A stretch of 39,660 bases of DNA, from contig NYZO01000006.1 of the NCBI GenBank assembly GCA_002687185.1, positions 1 through 39,660 on the forward strand, read 5' to 3'. Under the pieces are notes generated by a model that worked only from the letters and a program-made list of their open reading frames with translations, made no database searches and was not told the origin of the DNA. The DNA comes from an archaeon. Lineage in GTDB: Archaea; Nanobdellota; Nanobdellia; SCGC-AAA011-G17; GW2011-AR20. Of this stretch, positions 1 through 7,438 are shown one piece after another. The translations under genes were made by a program, and so were the position numbers. Every line of letters begins with the position of its first letter. Positions within the stretch are counted from its first letter, which is position 1.

Positions 1-2
1 AA

Positions 3-689
3 TTAAAAAAAATAATAGAAGAAAGAAGTCAAACAACTTATTTTGAGACTAATGAAATTAAAGTGAACTTACAAAACGTAGACCAAACTATGACAACAAT
101 AGAAGAAACTGAAGCAGATATATTTGTTGGAGGAGATCACTCTATAACTTATGGTACTGTTAAAGCGTTTGCTAAAAAACATAAGAATTTTGGACTAATA
201 ATATTTGATGCGCATCCGGACCTTGAAGTAGGAACTAAAAGTGTGTCGCATGAAGATTATTTACGGAAACTGTTTGATGAAAAAATAATTACGCCAGAAC
301 AAGTACTGTTAGTTGGTGCTCGAGCTATTAGTAAAAATGAAGCCGAGTTTATACAAAAAAATAATATTAGAACAGTCACTATGAAACAATTTGTTGAGGA
401 AGCTATAAACGATACGTGTGACACTATAATGGAATTTGCTTATCAGTTTAATTCTGTGTATGTCTCCTTTGATATAGACTCAGTAGATGCTTGTTTTGTA
501 CCTGGAACCGGATACCCTGAAGTAGGTGGTATTTTGCCGCGTGAAGCACTCTATATAATTCAACGGTTAAAAAAAATGAAGAACTTACGTGGGTTTGATT
601 TAGTTGAAGTTAATCCTAAGAAAGATACGGATAACATAACAGTTCAGTTGGGTGCAGAGATTTTGTATGCTTTACTTAAAAAAGAGTGA
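3..689 (+). CDS. Arginase/agmatinase-family ureohydrolase, 5' end cut by window edge
   Basis: Manganese-dependent ureohydrolase that hydrolyses a guanidino substrate (arginine, agmatine or a relative) to release urea. The sequence shows the family metal-binding motifs in order: GGDHS, DAHPDLE (family DAHxD), and SFDIDSVDACFVPGTG (family SFDxDxxDPxxxPGTG), then a C-terminal VEVNP segment. The Pro after the last metal Asp pair is replaced by Ala. The reading frame stays open to the left edge of the window, so the GTG at 63 is probably internal and the true start lies outside; the family is usually about 280-300 residues and only about 228 are visible. Substrate cannot be decided from this fragment. 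In archaea such enzymes usually serve polyamine synthesis as agmatinases (family knowledge). Family confidence is high, substrate confidence low. Confidence 0.9.
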   Translation, partial: LKKIIEERSQTTYFETNEIKVNLQNVDQTMTTIEETEADIFVGGDHSITYGTVKAFAKKHKNFGLIIFDAHPDLEVGTKSVSHEDYLRKLFDEKIITPEQVLLVGARAISKNEAEFIQKNNIRTVTMKQFVEEAINDTCDTIMEFAYQFNSVYVSFDIDSVDACFVPGTGYPEVGGILPREALYIIQRLKKMKNLRGFDLVEVNPKKDTDNITVQLGAEILYALLKKE

Positions 690-693
690 AAAT

Positions 694-738
694 ATGGAAA
701 CAAATGAATTTGTGCCGTTTGTTGAGAGCGTATTATGA
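694..738 (+). pseudogene. 14-codon partial copy of the next gene's N-terminus
   Basis: A short ATG frame here encodes 14 residues containing FVPFVE and then stops. The next gene (start 801) has FFVPFVEKTL near its N-terminus, and the DNA around both FVPFVE segments is similar (tttgtgccgtttgttgag against tttgtgccttttgttgaa). It looks like a decayed partial duplication, or less likely a tiny upstream ORF. Confidence 0.4.
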
Positions 739-800
739 GACAGAAACTATTTTTTTAAGATTCTAAATCTTTATAATAGATATTTAATAGGCTGTATAGA

Positions 801-1292
801 ATGAAGATAAATCCGTTCGGGTCTTTTGTTGAAAAAGATGTGGATTTTTTTGTGCCTTTTGTTGAAAAGACTTTAATTGAAGTTATAGGTGATGATTTTC
901 CTAATGCCTTGGAACGTTTTACCACTAGACGTGATGTAGTAGATCGTCGTAGAAATATTTATGAACTTGCGCTTGGAAATGATCTTGCTTTACGAGAAGA
1001 ACATTTTTTACGTGATATAATTAATGTACGTTATGGAACTGAAAGAATTTTTAATCATTCGTTGAAAGGTAAAGATTTTTTAACGCAAGAGGGTAAGATC
1101 AGAGGGTATATTCATATCAATGGACAACCTTCGTTTTATCTAGTTACTGAGGATTTTATTGCTGTGACTTGGCAAGGTAAATTTAGATACATAGATGGGT
1201 ATCATGGACAACAGTTTGAAGCTCCTGAATTAGAAAAAATGCCACTTTTGACTGCAGTTCCATTATTGCTGAAAACGTATTATGAAAATTAA
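801..1292 (+). CDS. Unknown protein, 163 aa
   Basis: I do not recognise a family. The predicted protein is soluble, with no signal peptide or membrane segment. An Arg-rich stretch (TTRRDVVDRRRN) sits at about residues 42-53, followed by an alpha/beta-looking C-terminal half with several aromatic residues. A TATA-like box (ctttataatag, about 768-778) lies about 27 nt upstream of the ATG, consistent with a leaderless transcript. It faces the TrmB-type gene with only 7 nt between their 3' ends. A 14-codon partial copy of its N-terminus lies just upstream, suggesting local duplication and decay. Good coding length and promoter make it a probable real gene. Confidence 0.7.
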   Translation: MKINPFGSFVEKDVDFFVPFVEKTLIEVIGDDFPNALERFTTRRDVVDRRRNIYELALGNDLALREEHFLRDIINVRYGTERIFNHSLKGKDFLTQEGKIRGYIHINGQPSFYLVTEDFIAVTWQGKFRYIDGYHGQQFEAPELEKMPLLTAVPLLLKTYYEN

Positions 1293-1299
1293 GTAATTT

Positions 1300-2031
1300 T
1301 TACGTGGTTGCTTTCTTCCATAATAGTTCAAAATTCTTCTGATAACTTTCTGCTACGGTTAGGTCTTTGATAATGAGTCCGTATGGATGCTCGGTAAATA
1401 TAATAATCCCAACGGTGTCGCCGCGAATGACTGTTTCTGTTAATTGGGCGAAGTCTTGTGAGAGAAACTTTACTTGTGAGTATGGTCTTTTATTTAATTC
1501 ATTACCAAAGGCCCTAATGGATTCGTCAAAGATTTGTCTTGAGCGAATTTTTCTTGCTATTCTTTTTGTGTGTAGGTTTTTCCACCATGTCTTTCCCATG
1601 ATGTCGTACGTTACTTTTCTGCCTCCACCAAACGTGTTGTATTCTTTTCCTTTAGTGTTGAGGATTTGTGTGTAAATTTCACTTATGCCTTTTTTTCCTT
1701 TGTATATTGTTGCTACGTGTGTTTCTTTTGCGTTTGCTTGTTTTTGTTTTAATTCGGGAAGGAGCTCTGTGAATCGTTTCTTTTTATCGTCTATAAAACT
1801 GTAAAAATTTTCTGGGTTCGTCGCTTTGTATATGCGTTTTTTTCCTTCTTGTATGAAACTAATTAACCCTTTTTCTATTAAACTGTTTAAGCACCTGTGA
1901 ATTACTGAGCTTTGGAGGTGGGAGTGTTTGAGTACTGGGCCTGCAGTTGCGTCTCCTAATTCTAAGAGCGTTGTGTAGGTTTTTATTTCTGCTTTGGTTA
2001 ACCCTAAATCTTCAAGTATTGTTGTGTCCAT
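1300..2031 (-). CDS. TrmB-family transcriptional regulator
   Basis: Archaeal DNA-binding regulator of the TrmB type. Residues about 1-70 form a winged HTH: EDLGLTKAEIKTYTTLLELG, then a recognition region (SSVIHRCLNSLIEKGLI) and wing (KKRIYKATNPE). A charged linker at about 80-105 is followed by a phospholipase-D-like effector-binding domain found in TrmB-like proteins (about 108-243), here without a clear catalytic HKD motif. A box reading catttaataac on the coding strand (around 2053-2063) is 25-30 nt upstream of the ATG, so the mRNA is probably leaderless. No sugar-transport genes are nearby, so the effector is unknown. A decayed paralogue of its C-terminus lies at 26088-26264, meaning at least two copies once existed in this genome. 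Confidence 0.85.
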   Translation of the reverse strand: MDTTILEDLGLTKAEIKTYTTLLELGDATAGPVLKHSHLQSSVIHRCLNSLIEKGLISFIQEGKKRIYKATNPENFYSFIDDKKKRFTELLPELKQKQANAKETHVATIYKGKKGISEIYTQILNTKGKEYNTFGGGRKVTYDIMGKTWWKNLHTKRIARKIRSRQIFDESIRAFGNELNKRPYSQVKFLSQDFAQLTETVIRGDTVGIIIFTEHPYGLIIKDLTVAESYQKNFELLWKKATT

Positions 2032-2154
2032 GGTGCTTCGTCTGTTTGCGTGTTATTAAATGCTTTGTTTACAACACTAAATGGGAGGAGACTTATTCAT
2101 AATGTGTTCTTTGTTGTTATTTATTAAGTGAAGTTGAGGTTGGGGAGAACATAA

Positions 2155-2778
2155 ATGGAAAAAAAAATGTTAGATATTCTCGTTGTTGAGAGTGGGTTTG
2201 CTCATGTGTGTCATGCTGAAGATTATTTTTTAGAGCAGTCTGTGCATTTTTCTGACGTAAAGACATTACGCGAAGCTCGAGAATATTTAATAAATCATAC
2301 ACCAGATGGGATTATTTGTGATATCTTTATGGATACAGGATATGGGTCTGAGGAAGATATGGCTAATAAAGAGGAAGTGGCTGCTATGTTACATATTTGT
2401 CTCGGTTCTAATAGTCGATATCATATAGGTATTGATGAGTGGTGTGAACCTAATAAAGAAGGGCCGATGGGTGTGTTATTGTATGAAGAATTTGCTGAGT
2501 CTATTCCGTTTGTCTTTTGTACTGATAGAAATCATCATAATGAACTTATGGAGCCAGTATTTCAATATGTTTTGTGTCAAGAAGAGTATAGTGTGTTGGA
2601 TAGATTAAATGCTGGACGAGTCCTAGTAGACGCGCAATGTGATCCTCTATGTTCTGTTGAAAGAAAAAATTGGGGACATGCCCATAAAGTTATGGGTAAA
2701 CTCATAGATTATGCTAAGGACAACGAACTTCATAAAGTTAAACCGCCATCTTATTTTAGTTTTGCTGATTGGTTATGA
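2155..2778 (+). CDS. Receiver-like (CheY-fold-like) protein, 207 aa
   Basis: The N-terminus resembles a response-regulator receiver: ILVVES at about residues 8-13 (first strand, acidic residue) and DGIICDIFMD at about 51-60 (strand 3 with the candidate phospho-Asp). FVFCTD at about 119-124 could be strand 4. The inserted segment between these elements and the His/Cys-rich remainder are not typical. There is no DNA-binding output domain and no histidine kinase nearby. It may be a divergent stand-alone receiver or an unrelated Rossmann-like fold. A TATA-like element (gttatttatta, near 2116-2126) precedes it. Convergent with thpR, 12 nt apart. That it is a gene is fairly sure; the receiver assignment is tentative. 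Confidence 0.6.
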   Translation: MEKKMLDILVVESGFAHVCHAEDYFLEQSVHFSDVKTLREAREYLINHTPDGIICDIFMDTGYGSEEDMANKEEVAAMLHICLGSNSRYHIGIDEWCEPNKEGPMGVLLYEEFAESIPFVFCTDRNHHNELMEPVFQYVLCQEEYSVLDRLNAGRVLVDAQCDPLCSVERKNWGHAHKVMGKLIDYAKDNELHKVKPPSYFSFADWL

Positions 2779-2790
2779 GGTTCGGTTTTT

Positions 2791-3330
2791 TTATTGAAAT
2801 TGATATTCTTCAATAATTCTATGTACGGGACCTGTTGGTGTTAACTTACTCTGAACTAAATCAATACCAATGACTTTTAATTCGCCTAAAACAGTGTCTT
2901 TTCGTTGTGTAATGAAATCTAATAATTGTGGTTTGTTTTTAGATGAAGTTATACGAGCTAAAGTAATATGAGGAGTATCTGTTGCTGGTTTGCTTGTTTT
3001 AATATTTTTGTCTATTTGCTCGATTAGTTTTGTTAGACGTTTTGAGTGAGCGTTTACTACAACCACGCGAATGAATGTTTCGTTTGGAAATACAGTTAAA
3101 CCTTGTAACATAACATCAAATGGAGATTGGTTCTTTGTAACTTCTTTTAAACGATCATGGATAGTTGGAAGACGTTCACGGCTAATGTCACCTAAGAACT
3201 TTAAAGTCAAATGCAATTGATCAATAGATGAGAAACGTGCGTCTAAATCAAGTGATTCTAAACCTTTTAAAGTAGACTGGACTAACTCGCCTAATCCGTT
3301 ACGAAATACAGTAGATATAAACAAACGCAT
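2791..3330 (-). CDS. thpR: RNA 2',3'-cyclic phosphodiesterase (2'-5' RNA ligase family)
   Basis: Member of the 2H phosphoesterase superfamily that opens RNA 2',3'-cyclic phosphates and can act as a 2'-5' RNA ligase in vitro (family knowledge). The two catalytic HxTx motifs are visible: HLTL at residues 40-43 within HLTLKFLGD, and HITL at 121-124. Length of 179 residues is normal for the ThpR/LigT family, and the N-terminus MRLFIS is the usual first strand. The start lies about 24 nt from a TATA-like box shared with the divergent dut gene, which suggests a leaderless transcript. Confidence 0.92.
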   Translation of the reverse strand: MRLFISTVFRNGLGELVQSTLKGLESLDLDARFSSIDQLHLTLKFLGDISRERLPTIHDRLKEVTKNQSPFDVMLQGLTVFPNETFIRVVVVNAHSKRLTKLIEQIDKNIKTSKPATDTPHITLARITSSKNKPQLLDFITQRKDTVLGELKVIGIDLVQSKLTPTGPVHRIIEEYQFQ

Positions 3331-3349
3331 CTTTTTGAGTATACTTAAC

Positions 3350-3358
3350 TATTTAAAA
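3350..3358. promoter_or_regulatory. Shared near-palindromic TATA box between thpR and dut
   Basis: The 49-bp divergent intergenic region contains a single obvious AT-rich box, tatttaaaa. Its centre is about 24 nt from the thpR start and about 26 nt from the dut start. At archaeal TATA-to-start spacing this one element would fit leaderless transcription in both directions. Confidence 0.55.
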
Positions 3359-3379
3359 TTATCATGATTTATGTAAGTT

Positions 3380-3805
3380 ATGGATATACGTGTGAAAAAA
3401 CTTGAAGCTAATGCCACAATGCCAACGTTTGCAAAAGAAGATGATGCTGGAGCTGATTTGTATGCTTGCGAAGATGCAATACTTGAAGTTGGAGAGTCTA
3501 AAAAAGTGAAAACTGGGATAGCAATGGCGATACCGAAAGGGTACGTTGGACTTATATGGGATAAAAGCGGGATTGCTTCTGAATTCGGTGTGCATACAAT
3601 GGGAGGGGTTATTGATTCTGGTTATAGAGGTGAGATACAAATTATAATGAAACATCTAGGTGATAAACCTGTTAAAATTGCTGCAGGTACGAAAGTTGCG
3701 CAAATACTTTTCCAAAAAATAGAAGCAGTTTCCTTTCAAGAAGTTGAAGACTTAGACCAAACTGAACGAGGGATAGACGGGTTTGGAAGTACAGGGGATC
3801 TCTAG
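3380..3805 (+). CDS. dut: dUTP diphosphatase (trimeric dUTPase)
   Basis: Hydrolyses dUTP to dUMP and pyrophosphate, keeping uracil out of DNA and supplying dUMP. All five motifs of trimeric dUTPases are present in order: DAGADLYA (motif 1), DKSGIASE (motif 2, family usually RSG), GGVIDSGYRGEI (motif 3 with catalytic Asp), KVAQILFQ (motif 4) and GIDGFGSTG (motif 5, P-loop-like tail). The 141-residue length matches bacterial Dut more than archaeal Dcd/Dut bifunctional enzymes. The usual Arg of motif 2 is replaced by Lys. Divergent from thpR with a shared promoter region. Confidence 0.95.
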   Translation: MDIRVKKLEANATMPTFAKEDDAGADLYACEDAILEVGESKKVKTGIAMAIPKGYVGLIWDKSGIASEFGVHTMGGVIDSGYRGEIQIIMKHLGDKPVKIAAGTKVAQILFQKIEAVSFQEVEDLDQTERGIDGFGSTGDL

Positions 3806-3878
3806 AGTTGCTAACTAGGGATTTCTTAGGTCATGACAAAATATTTGATAGGTCTTTATCATGGAAATTAATGATGTG

Positions 3879-4041
3879 GATTTACCATGCTTTCTATACT
3901 TATTCAATAGAGATTTTCCGAAAAAAACTTAATTACCCATCGGACAAATGGACAAGTGTGCGCGTAGGGTTTATAAGGCTGTTTTACTTATATAGTAAAA
4001 TGCAATTTAAGAGTTATGGGTCATATTTACTTATTAAATAA
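3879..4041 (+). mobile_element. IS200/IS605-type relic: tnpB upstream end plus decayed tnpB start
   Basis: About 130 bp here align with the region upstream of the tnpB fragment at 29313-29443. Shared landmarks are tttccgaaaaaa, ggacaagtgt, cgcgtagggtttataag and ttttacttata, followed at the same spacing by ATGCAA. In this copy the tnpB start at 4000 reads MQFKSYG and stops after 13 codons. TATAAG and CTTATA can pair as a 6-bp hairpin in both copies. The rest of the element is missing. The overlapping 77-codon frame from 3808 is best read as a chance ORF across this relic. Confidence 0.65.
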
Positions 4042-4059
4042 TAATTATAGGTTTAACTT

Positions 4060-4081
4060 GAGGAGGATGTCATATTTGTAA
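4060..4081 (+). promoter_or_regulatory. Strong Shine-Dalgarno with a 4-codon leader ORF abutting the BRO-like gene
   Basis: GAGGAGG (4060-4066) is directly followed by ATG TCA TAT TTG TAA (4067-4081), whose stop codon touches the ATG of the next gene in the same frame. The SD is 15 nt from the annotated start, longer than usual. This could be a minimal leader with reinitiation, or simply a long-spaced ribosome binding site. Confidence 0.4.
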
Positions 4082-4909
4082 ATGGAAAAAATAAATAAAA
4101 TCGTTGTGTTTCGAAATCAGAAAATTAAGAGAATTTGGTTTAAAGAAGAGTGGTATTTTTCAGTAGTTGATATTATAGCTGTTTTAACTGAAAGCGTTGA
4201 TCCAACTGCTTATTGGAGAAAACTAAAACAACGACTTAAGAAAGAAGGAAATGAAACCGTGACAAATTGTCACGCTTTGAAAATGCTTGCGGTAGATGGT
4301 AAAATGAGGCTTACTGATGTGGTGAATACAAAAGATGCATTTAGGTTGATTCAATCAATTCCTTCGAAAAAAGTAGAGCCTTTCAAACAGTGGTTAGCAG
4401 AAGTAGGATCTGAAAGAATACAAGAAATAGAGAATCCTGAGCTAGCACAAAATAGAGCTAAAGAGTACTATGAACTAAAGGGTTATCCTAAACAGTGGAT
4501 TGACAGAAGATTACGGGGGATTGCGGTCAGACAAGAATTAACAGATGAATGGGGAAGTAGAGACGTTAAAACTAAAAAAGAATTCGCAATTCTTACTAAT
4601 GAAATTTCTAAAGCTACGTTTGGAAAAACTGTTGCCGAATATAAAGAATTTAAAAGATTACAAGAAAGAAATCAAAATCTTAGGGACCATATGACTGATT
4701 TCGAATTAATATTTACTATGTTGGGTGAAAAGACAGCAACAGAAATAACTCATGAAAGAGATTCAAAGGGATTTAAGGAATGTAGAGATTCTGCTAAAGA
4801 AGGTGGAGACGCTGCAAAAGAGGCGAGAAGAAGCATTGAAAAACGTCTTGGAAAATCTGTTATTTCTGATGAAAATTTCTTATTAAAGAAAAAAAATCTA
4901 AATAAATAA
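4082..4909 (+). CDS. BRO-N domain / DinD-like protein
   Basis: Residues about 5-110 match the BRO family N-terminal (antirepressor-type) domain: VVFRNQKIKRIWFKEEWYF, FSVVDIIAVL, a YWRKLKQRL segment and LTDVVNTKDAFRLIQSI. The C-terminal part (about 120-275, with GYPKQWIDRRLRGIAVRQEL and a charged helical tail) resembles DNA-damage-inducible protein D, which shares this architecture. BRO-N proteins bind DNA and are common in phages and mobile DNA; DinD inhibits RecA filaments in E. coli (family knowledge). The gene sits directly downstream of an IS605-type relic, so it may have arrived with mobile DNA and may use relic-derived promoter sequence. Function here is inferred. Confidence 0.85.
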   Translation: MEKINKIVVFRNQKIKRIWFKEEWYFSVVDIIAVLTESVDPTAYWRKLKQRLKKEGNETVTNCHALKMLAVDGKMRLTDVVNTKDAFRLIQSIPSKKVEPFKQWLAEVGSERIQEIENPELAQNRAKEYYELKGYPKQWIDRRLRGIAVRQELTDEWGSRDVKTKKEFAILTNEISKATFGKTVAEYKEFKRLQERNQNLRDHMTDFELIFTMLGEKTATEITHERDSKGFKECRDSAKEGGDAAKEARRSIEKRLGKSVISDENFLLKKKNLNK

Positions 4910-4937
4910 TGTAGGCAGGCACTAGGATGATATGTTC

Positions 4938-6725
4938 TTATGATTGATAAACAAACTGATCAATCTTTTTCTTAGCTTTCTGACGCTTCTCTTGGTGTGA
5001 GGTTAAAAACGTATTTAGTTTTTTGATTAACATTGCTTTTAACTCGCCAGATAACATACTGCCGGATTTATATGATTCGTAAATGTCTTTTAATTTAGCG
5101 TCGTCTTCCTCGAAAAAAGTTAACCATTGATACGAAATATCAATATTAGGATCGCCGCCTAGTTTTTTGTGTTCTTCAATCGTTGGTTGGCCGCCTGAAA
5201 ATGCATGTTTGTTAATCTTCTTTTTTACCGTACTTGCATTATCTACCGTGAAGATTGTACTATTGTCCCCTGCTGAACTCGACATCTTACCGTCAGTTTG
5301 CATGCCGCCTAAACCGGGTAAAAATCGACACTGAATAGAACCTGGTTTGTAATAACCTAACTTTTGAATAACGTCTCTTGTGACACGAAAATGTGGGTCC
5401 TGGTCAATTGCGTGTGGAATTAAACAAGGTATTTTTTTCTTCTTAAGAACAGATGGCAGGAACGCAGGGACAGCTTGCATAGCAGTATAGAAAATTGCGC
5501 CGATATTTTGTTCGTTAGTAAAACCAAAGCTTGAGCGTACAGTCGAATACGTAATTAATTTAGCTACACGGACAGCTTCCTTATACATGGTGTTAGCATG
5601 ACGAGTGTCGATTAGAAAATGAGTTTTCTTAGGATCAAAACCTAACGCAATTACATCTAACATATTCTCATTAGTAAACTTTTCTACATCATCTAGCCTT
5701 AAATCACGTTTCATTAAGAATTTCTCTTCATCGGGGAACTGGAACCATAACTCGACACCAAATTTATCCTGTAACCACTTAGTAAACATCCATGGGATCA
5801 TGTGGCCCATATGTGTGTGATTAGACGGGGATCTTCCAGTGTACAAAAAAAACTTGTTGCCTTTCTCATATTGATCTAAAATAAACGGTAGGTCACGGTG
5901 AGCGAAAAATATGTTTCTTCTTAAAAAATGATGGACCGGGCCAGTGTGCTTTTCGATACGTTTTTGTAATTTATTATCAATTGCTGAGACGCCGAACTCT
6001 TTGACTATCTTGTTATAATCAATGTTGCCCTTAACTTCCCAAGGAGTTATTACTAACTTAGGGCTGGACTCAAGTGTAATGTTTGGTTCAGTTGCGACTG
6101 TATTTTTGGTTTTTAATAAAGAAAGGTTTTGTTTAAAATCTTTGAGTATGCCTTGGATTTCTTTTTCGCTTATCGCTGCACAAAACCAAAATAGATAAAG
6201 ACAATTAGTAGTATTTTCAGTAATCTTAGTGGACGCGTCTGGACCGTAAAGAAGAGTAGTAATAACTTGATCGTTTTCTCGTAATACAATATCATCCTTT
6301 TTTAGAGATTGCCTCTGATTATTTATTTTAGTGTAATTTTCTCCGCCGTCGCTTAGGTCGAATGTAATATCGTTTTCTATAGCATTTAAGTCGTGGCCGG
6401 AGATGATACAGTAATGTTTTAGTTCGGCTAAAAAAAGAATATCGACATAAGCAGATTGAGTTGGGATCTTTTTGCCTTGTAAGACTGATTTTAATTGGAA
6501 TTCGATAGGATAACTCTTTGCGAAACTTCTATGGAAAGATCCTTGCTCTTGGAGACGCTCGATTGTTTTAAGGTCAGAATTCTTCTTTATCGCTTTTTCA
6601 AGTTTGAGTTTTTCAGCTTCAATACGTGGATTAGTCTTTTTGTTTTTTATGTTTTTAATAAGGATAGCTCTGAACGATATGTTTGGGTATCTCTTACGTA
6701 GTCTTGAAGTTAGTTTAATTTTCAT
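4938..6725 (-). CDS. trpS: Tryptophanyl-tRNA synthetase with N-terminal B3/B4 editing-type domain
   Basis: The C-terminal part (about residues 225-595) is a complete archaeal/eukaryotic-type TrpRS: ITPWEVKGNIDYNKI, the class I HIGH-type signature HMGH (305-308) after YTGRSPSN, AIDQDPHFR, and KMSSS (480-484). It charges tRNA-Trp using ATP. Residues about 1-205 are extra. They match the B3/B4 domain of phenylalanyl-tRNA synthetase beta and its stand-alone relatives (COG3382): YPNISFRAILI, FHRSFAKSYPIEFQLKSVLQ, IPTQSAYVDI, HDLNAIENDI, and the terminal DASTKITENTTNCLY. Typical archaeal TrpRS is about 370-430 residues, so 595 reflects the fusion. No stop or frameshift separates the parts. The B3/B4 fold hydrolyses mischarged aminoacyl-tRNA in PheRS, so a proofreading role is inferred, not shown. 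Confidence 0.93.
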   Translation of the reverse strand: MKIKLTSRLRKRYPNISFRAILIKNIKNKKTNPRIEAEKLKLEKAIKKNSDLKTIERLQEQGSFHRSFAKSYPIEFQLKSVLQGKKIPTQSAYVDILFLAELKHYCIISGHDLNAIENDITFDLSDGGENYTKINNQRQSLKKDDIVLRENDQVITTLLYGPDASTKITENTTNCLYLFWFCAAISEKEIQGILKDFKQNLSLLKTKNTVATEPNITLESSPKLVITPWEVKGNIDYNKIVKEFGVSAIDNKLQKRIEKHTGPVHHFLRRNIFFAHRDLPFILDQYEKGNKFFLYTGRSPSNHTHMGHMIPWMFTKWLQDKFGVELWFQFPDEEKFLMKRDLRLDDVEKFTNENMLDVIALGFDPKKTHFLIDTRHANTMYKEAVRVAKLITYSTVRSSFGFTNEQNIGAIFYTAMQAVPAFLPSVLKKKKIPCLIPHAIDQDPHFRVTRDVIQKLGYYKPGSIQCRFLPGLGGMQTDGKMSSSAGDNSTIFTVDNASTVKKKINKHAFSGGQPTIEEHKKLGGDPNIDISYQWLTFFEEDDAKLKDIYESYKSGSMLSGELKAMLIKKLNTFLTSHQEKRQKAKKKIDQFVYQS

Positions 6726-6786
6726 GATGTTTTATCTATGATGACAATATTGTTTTTAAGTAAAGAACTAAGTTCTTAATAAAGAT

Positions 6787-7383
6787 TCAGTTTTTTTTTG
6801 TTTGTTTCCGAATATACAAAACAATCTTTCTAAACGTAGTAGGAGTAGGGTTATCTTTATACGCTTTCAATAAAGGAATCATCTCACTCTTCTTTAAATT
6901 TATACCCTTCTTTTTTAAAATATGACGCATGCGAAACGATAAAAAATATTGACAACATTGAGTTAAATTCTTTGGAGTTCTTGAAGCATGGCACTTCTCA
7001 AAATCGATCATTACAATTTTACGTTTTGGAACAACGAAAATATGCTTTTGTGGGTGCTGTAATTCTTCTTTGATGACCTTTAATCGATCTATTTGACGGC
7101 ATTGGCGAAGGATAGCTAAAATCAAATCTAGAGGATGGTCGTCTTGTTTAATGAAATCTTCAAACAAAGGGCCGTCAACGAACTCGTACATGATTTTACC
7201 CTTAGTATAAGACAATAGTTTTGGGCCGATGCCAACCTTGTTTAATTTTCTAAGCCAATAAGCCTCGTTAAACGAGCGGTCGCTTGATTGGTTGAAGATT
7301 TTTAAGGCCACTTTTTTATCGTTTAGGGTGCCTGCATAAACAGAGGAACGCTTGCCTTTAGCTAAAAACGAGAAACCTTGCAT
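6787..7383 (-). CDS. Small Ser/Thr protein kinase-like protein (COG2112 type)
   Basis: Minimal eukaryote-like kinase fold, 198 residues. Visible elements are the glycine-rich loop LAKGKRSSVYAG (7-18), catalytic Lys28 in VALKIF, Glu40 in the C-helix, a hinge at MYEFVDGP, a catalytic-loop analogue LQHPQKHIFV (109-117) and the metal-binding DFE at 127-129 in place of DFG. The canonical HRD is absent, as is usual for this predicted archaeal kinase family. The C-terminus is basic. Targets are unknown. Divergent from the secreted toroid-like protein across 55 bp with one clear TATA element. It could alternatively be called RIO/Bud32-like, but the DFE and loop spacing fit COG2112 best. Confidence 0.8.
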   Translation of the reverse strand: MQGFSFLAKGKRSSVYAGTLNDKKVALKIFNQSSDRSFNEAYWLRKLNKVGIGPKLLSYTKGKIMYEFVDGPLFEDFIKQDDHPLDLILAILRQCRQIDRLKVIKEELQHPQKHIFVVPKRKIVMIDFEKCHASRTPKNLTQCCQYFLSFRMRHILKKKGINLKKSEMIPLLKAYKDNPTPTTFRKIVLYIRKQTKKN

Positions 7384-7409
7384 ATCTGTGATATTTTAAT
7401 AGAAAGATA

Positions 7410-7417
7410 TTTATATA
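7410..7417. promoter_or_regulatory. TATA box between kinase gene and secreted-protein gene
   Basis: tttatata lies about 25 nt upstream of the ATG at 7439 and about 30 nt from the kinase start on the other strand. The spacing argues that translation of the downstream gene starts at ATG 7439 on a leaderless mRNA rather than at the in-frame TTG at 7427. Confidence 0.6.
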
Positions 7418-7438
7418 CTTGTGTGATTGAGTCAAACT

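Noticed and set aside
3808-4041. 77-codon frame after dut
   Set aside because: Starts with TTG, has no family look, and is explained by the IS605-type relic with its decayed tnpB start.
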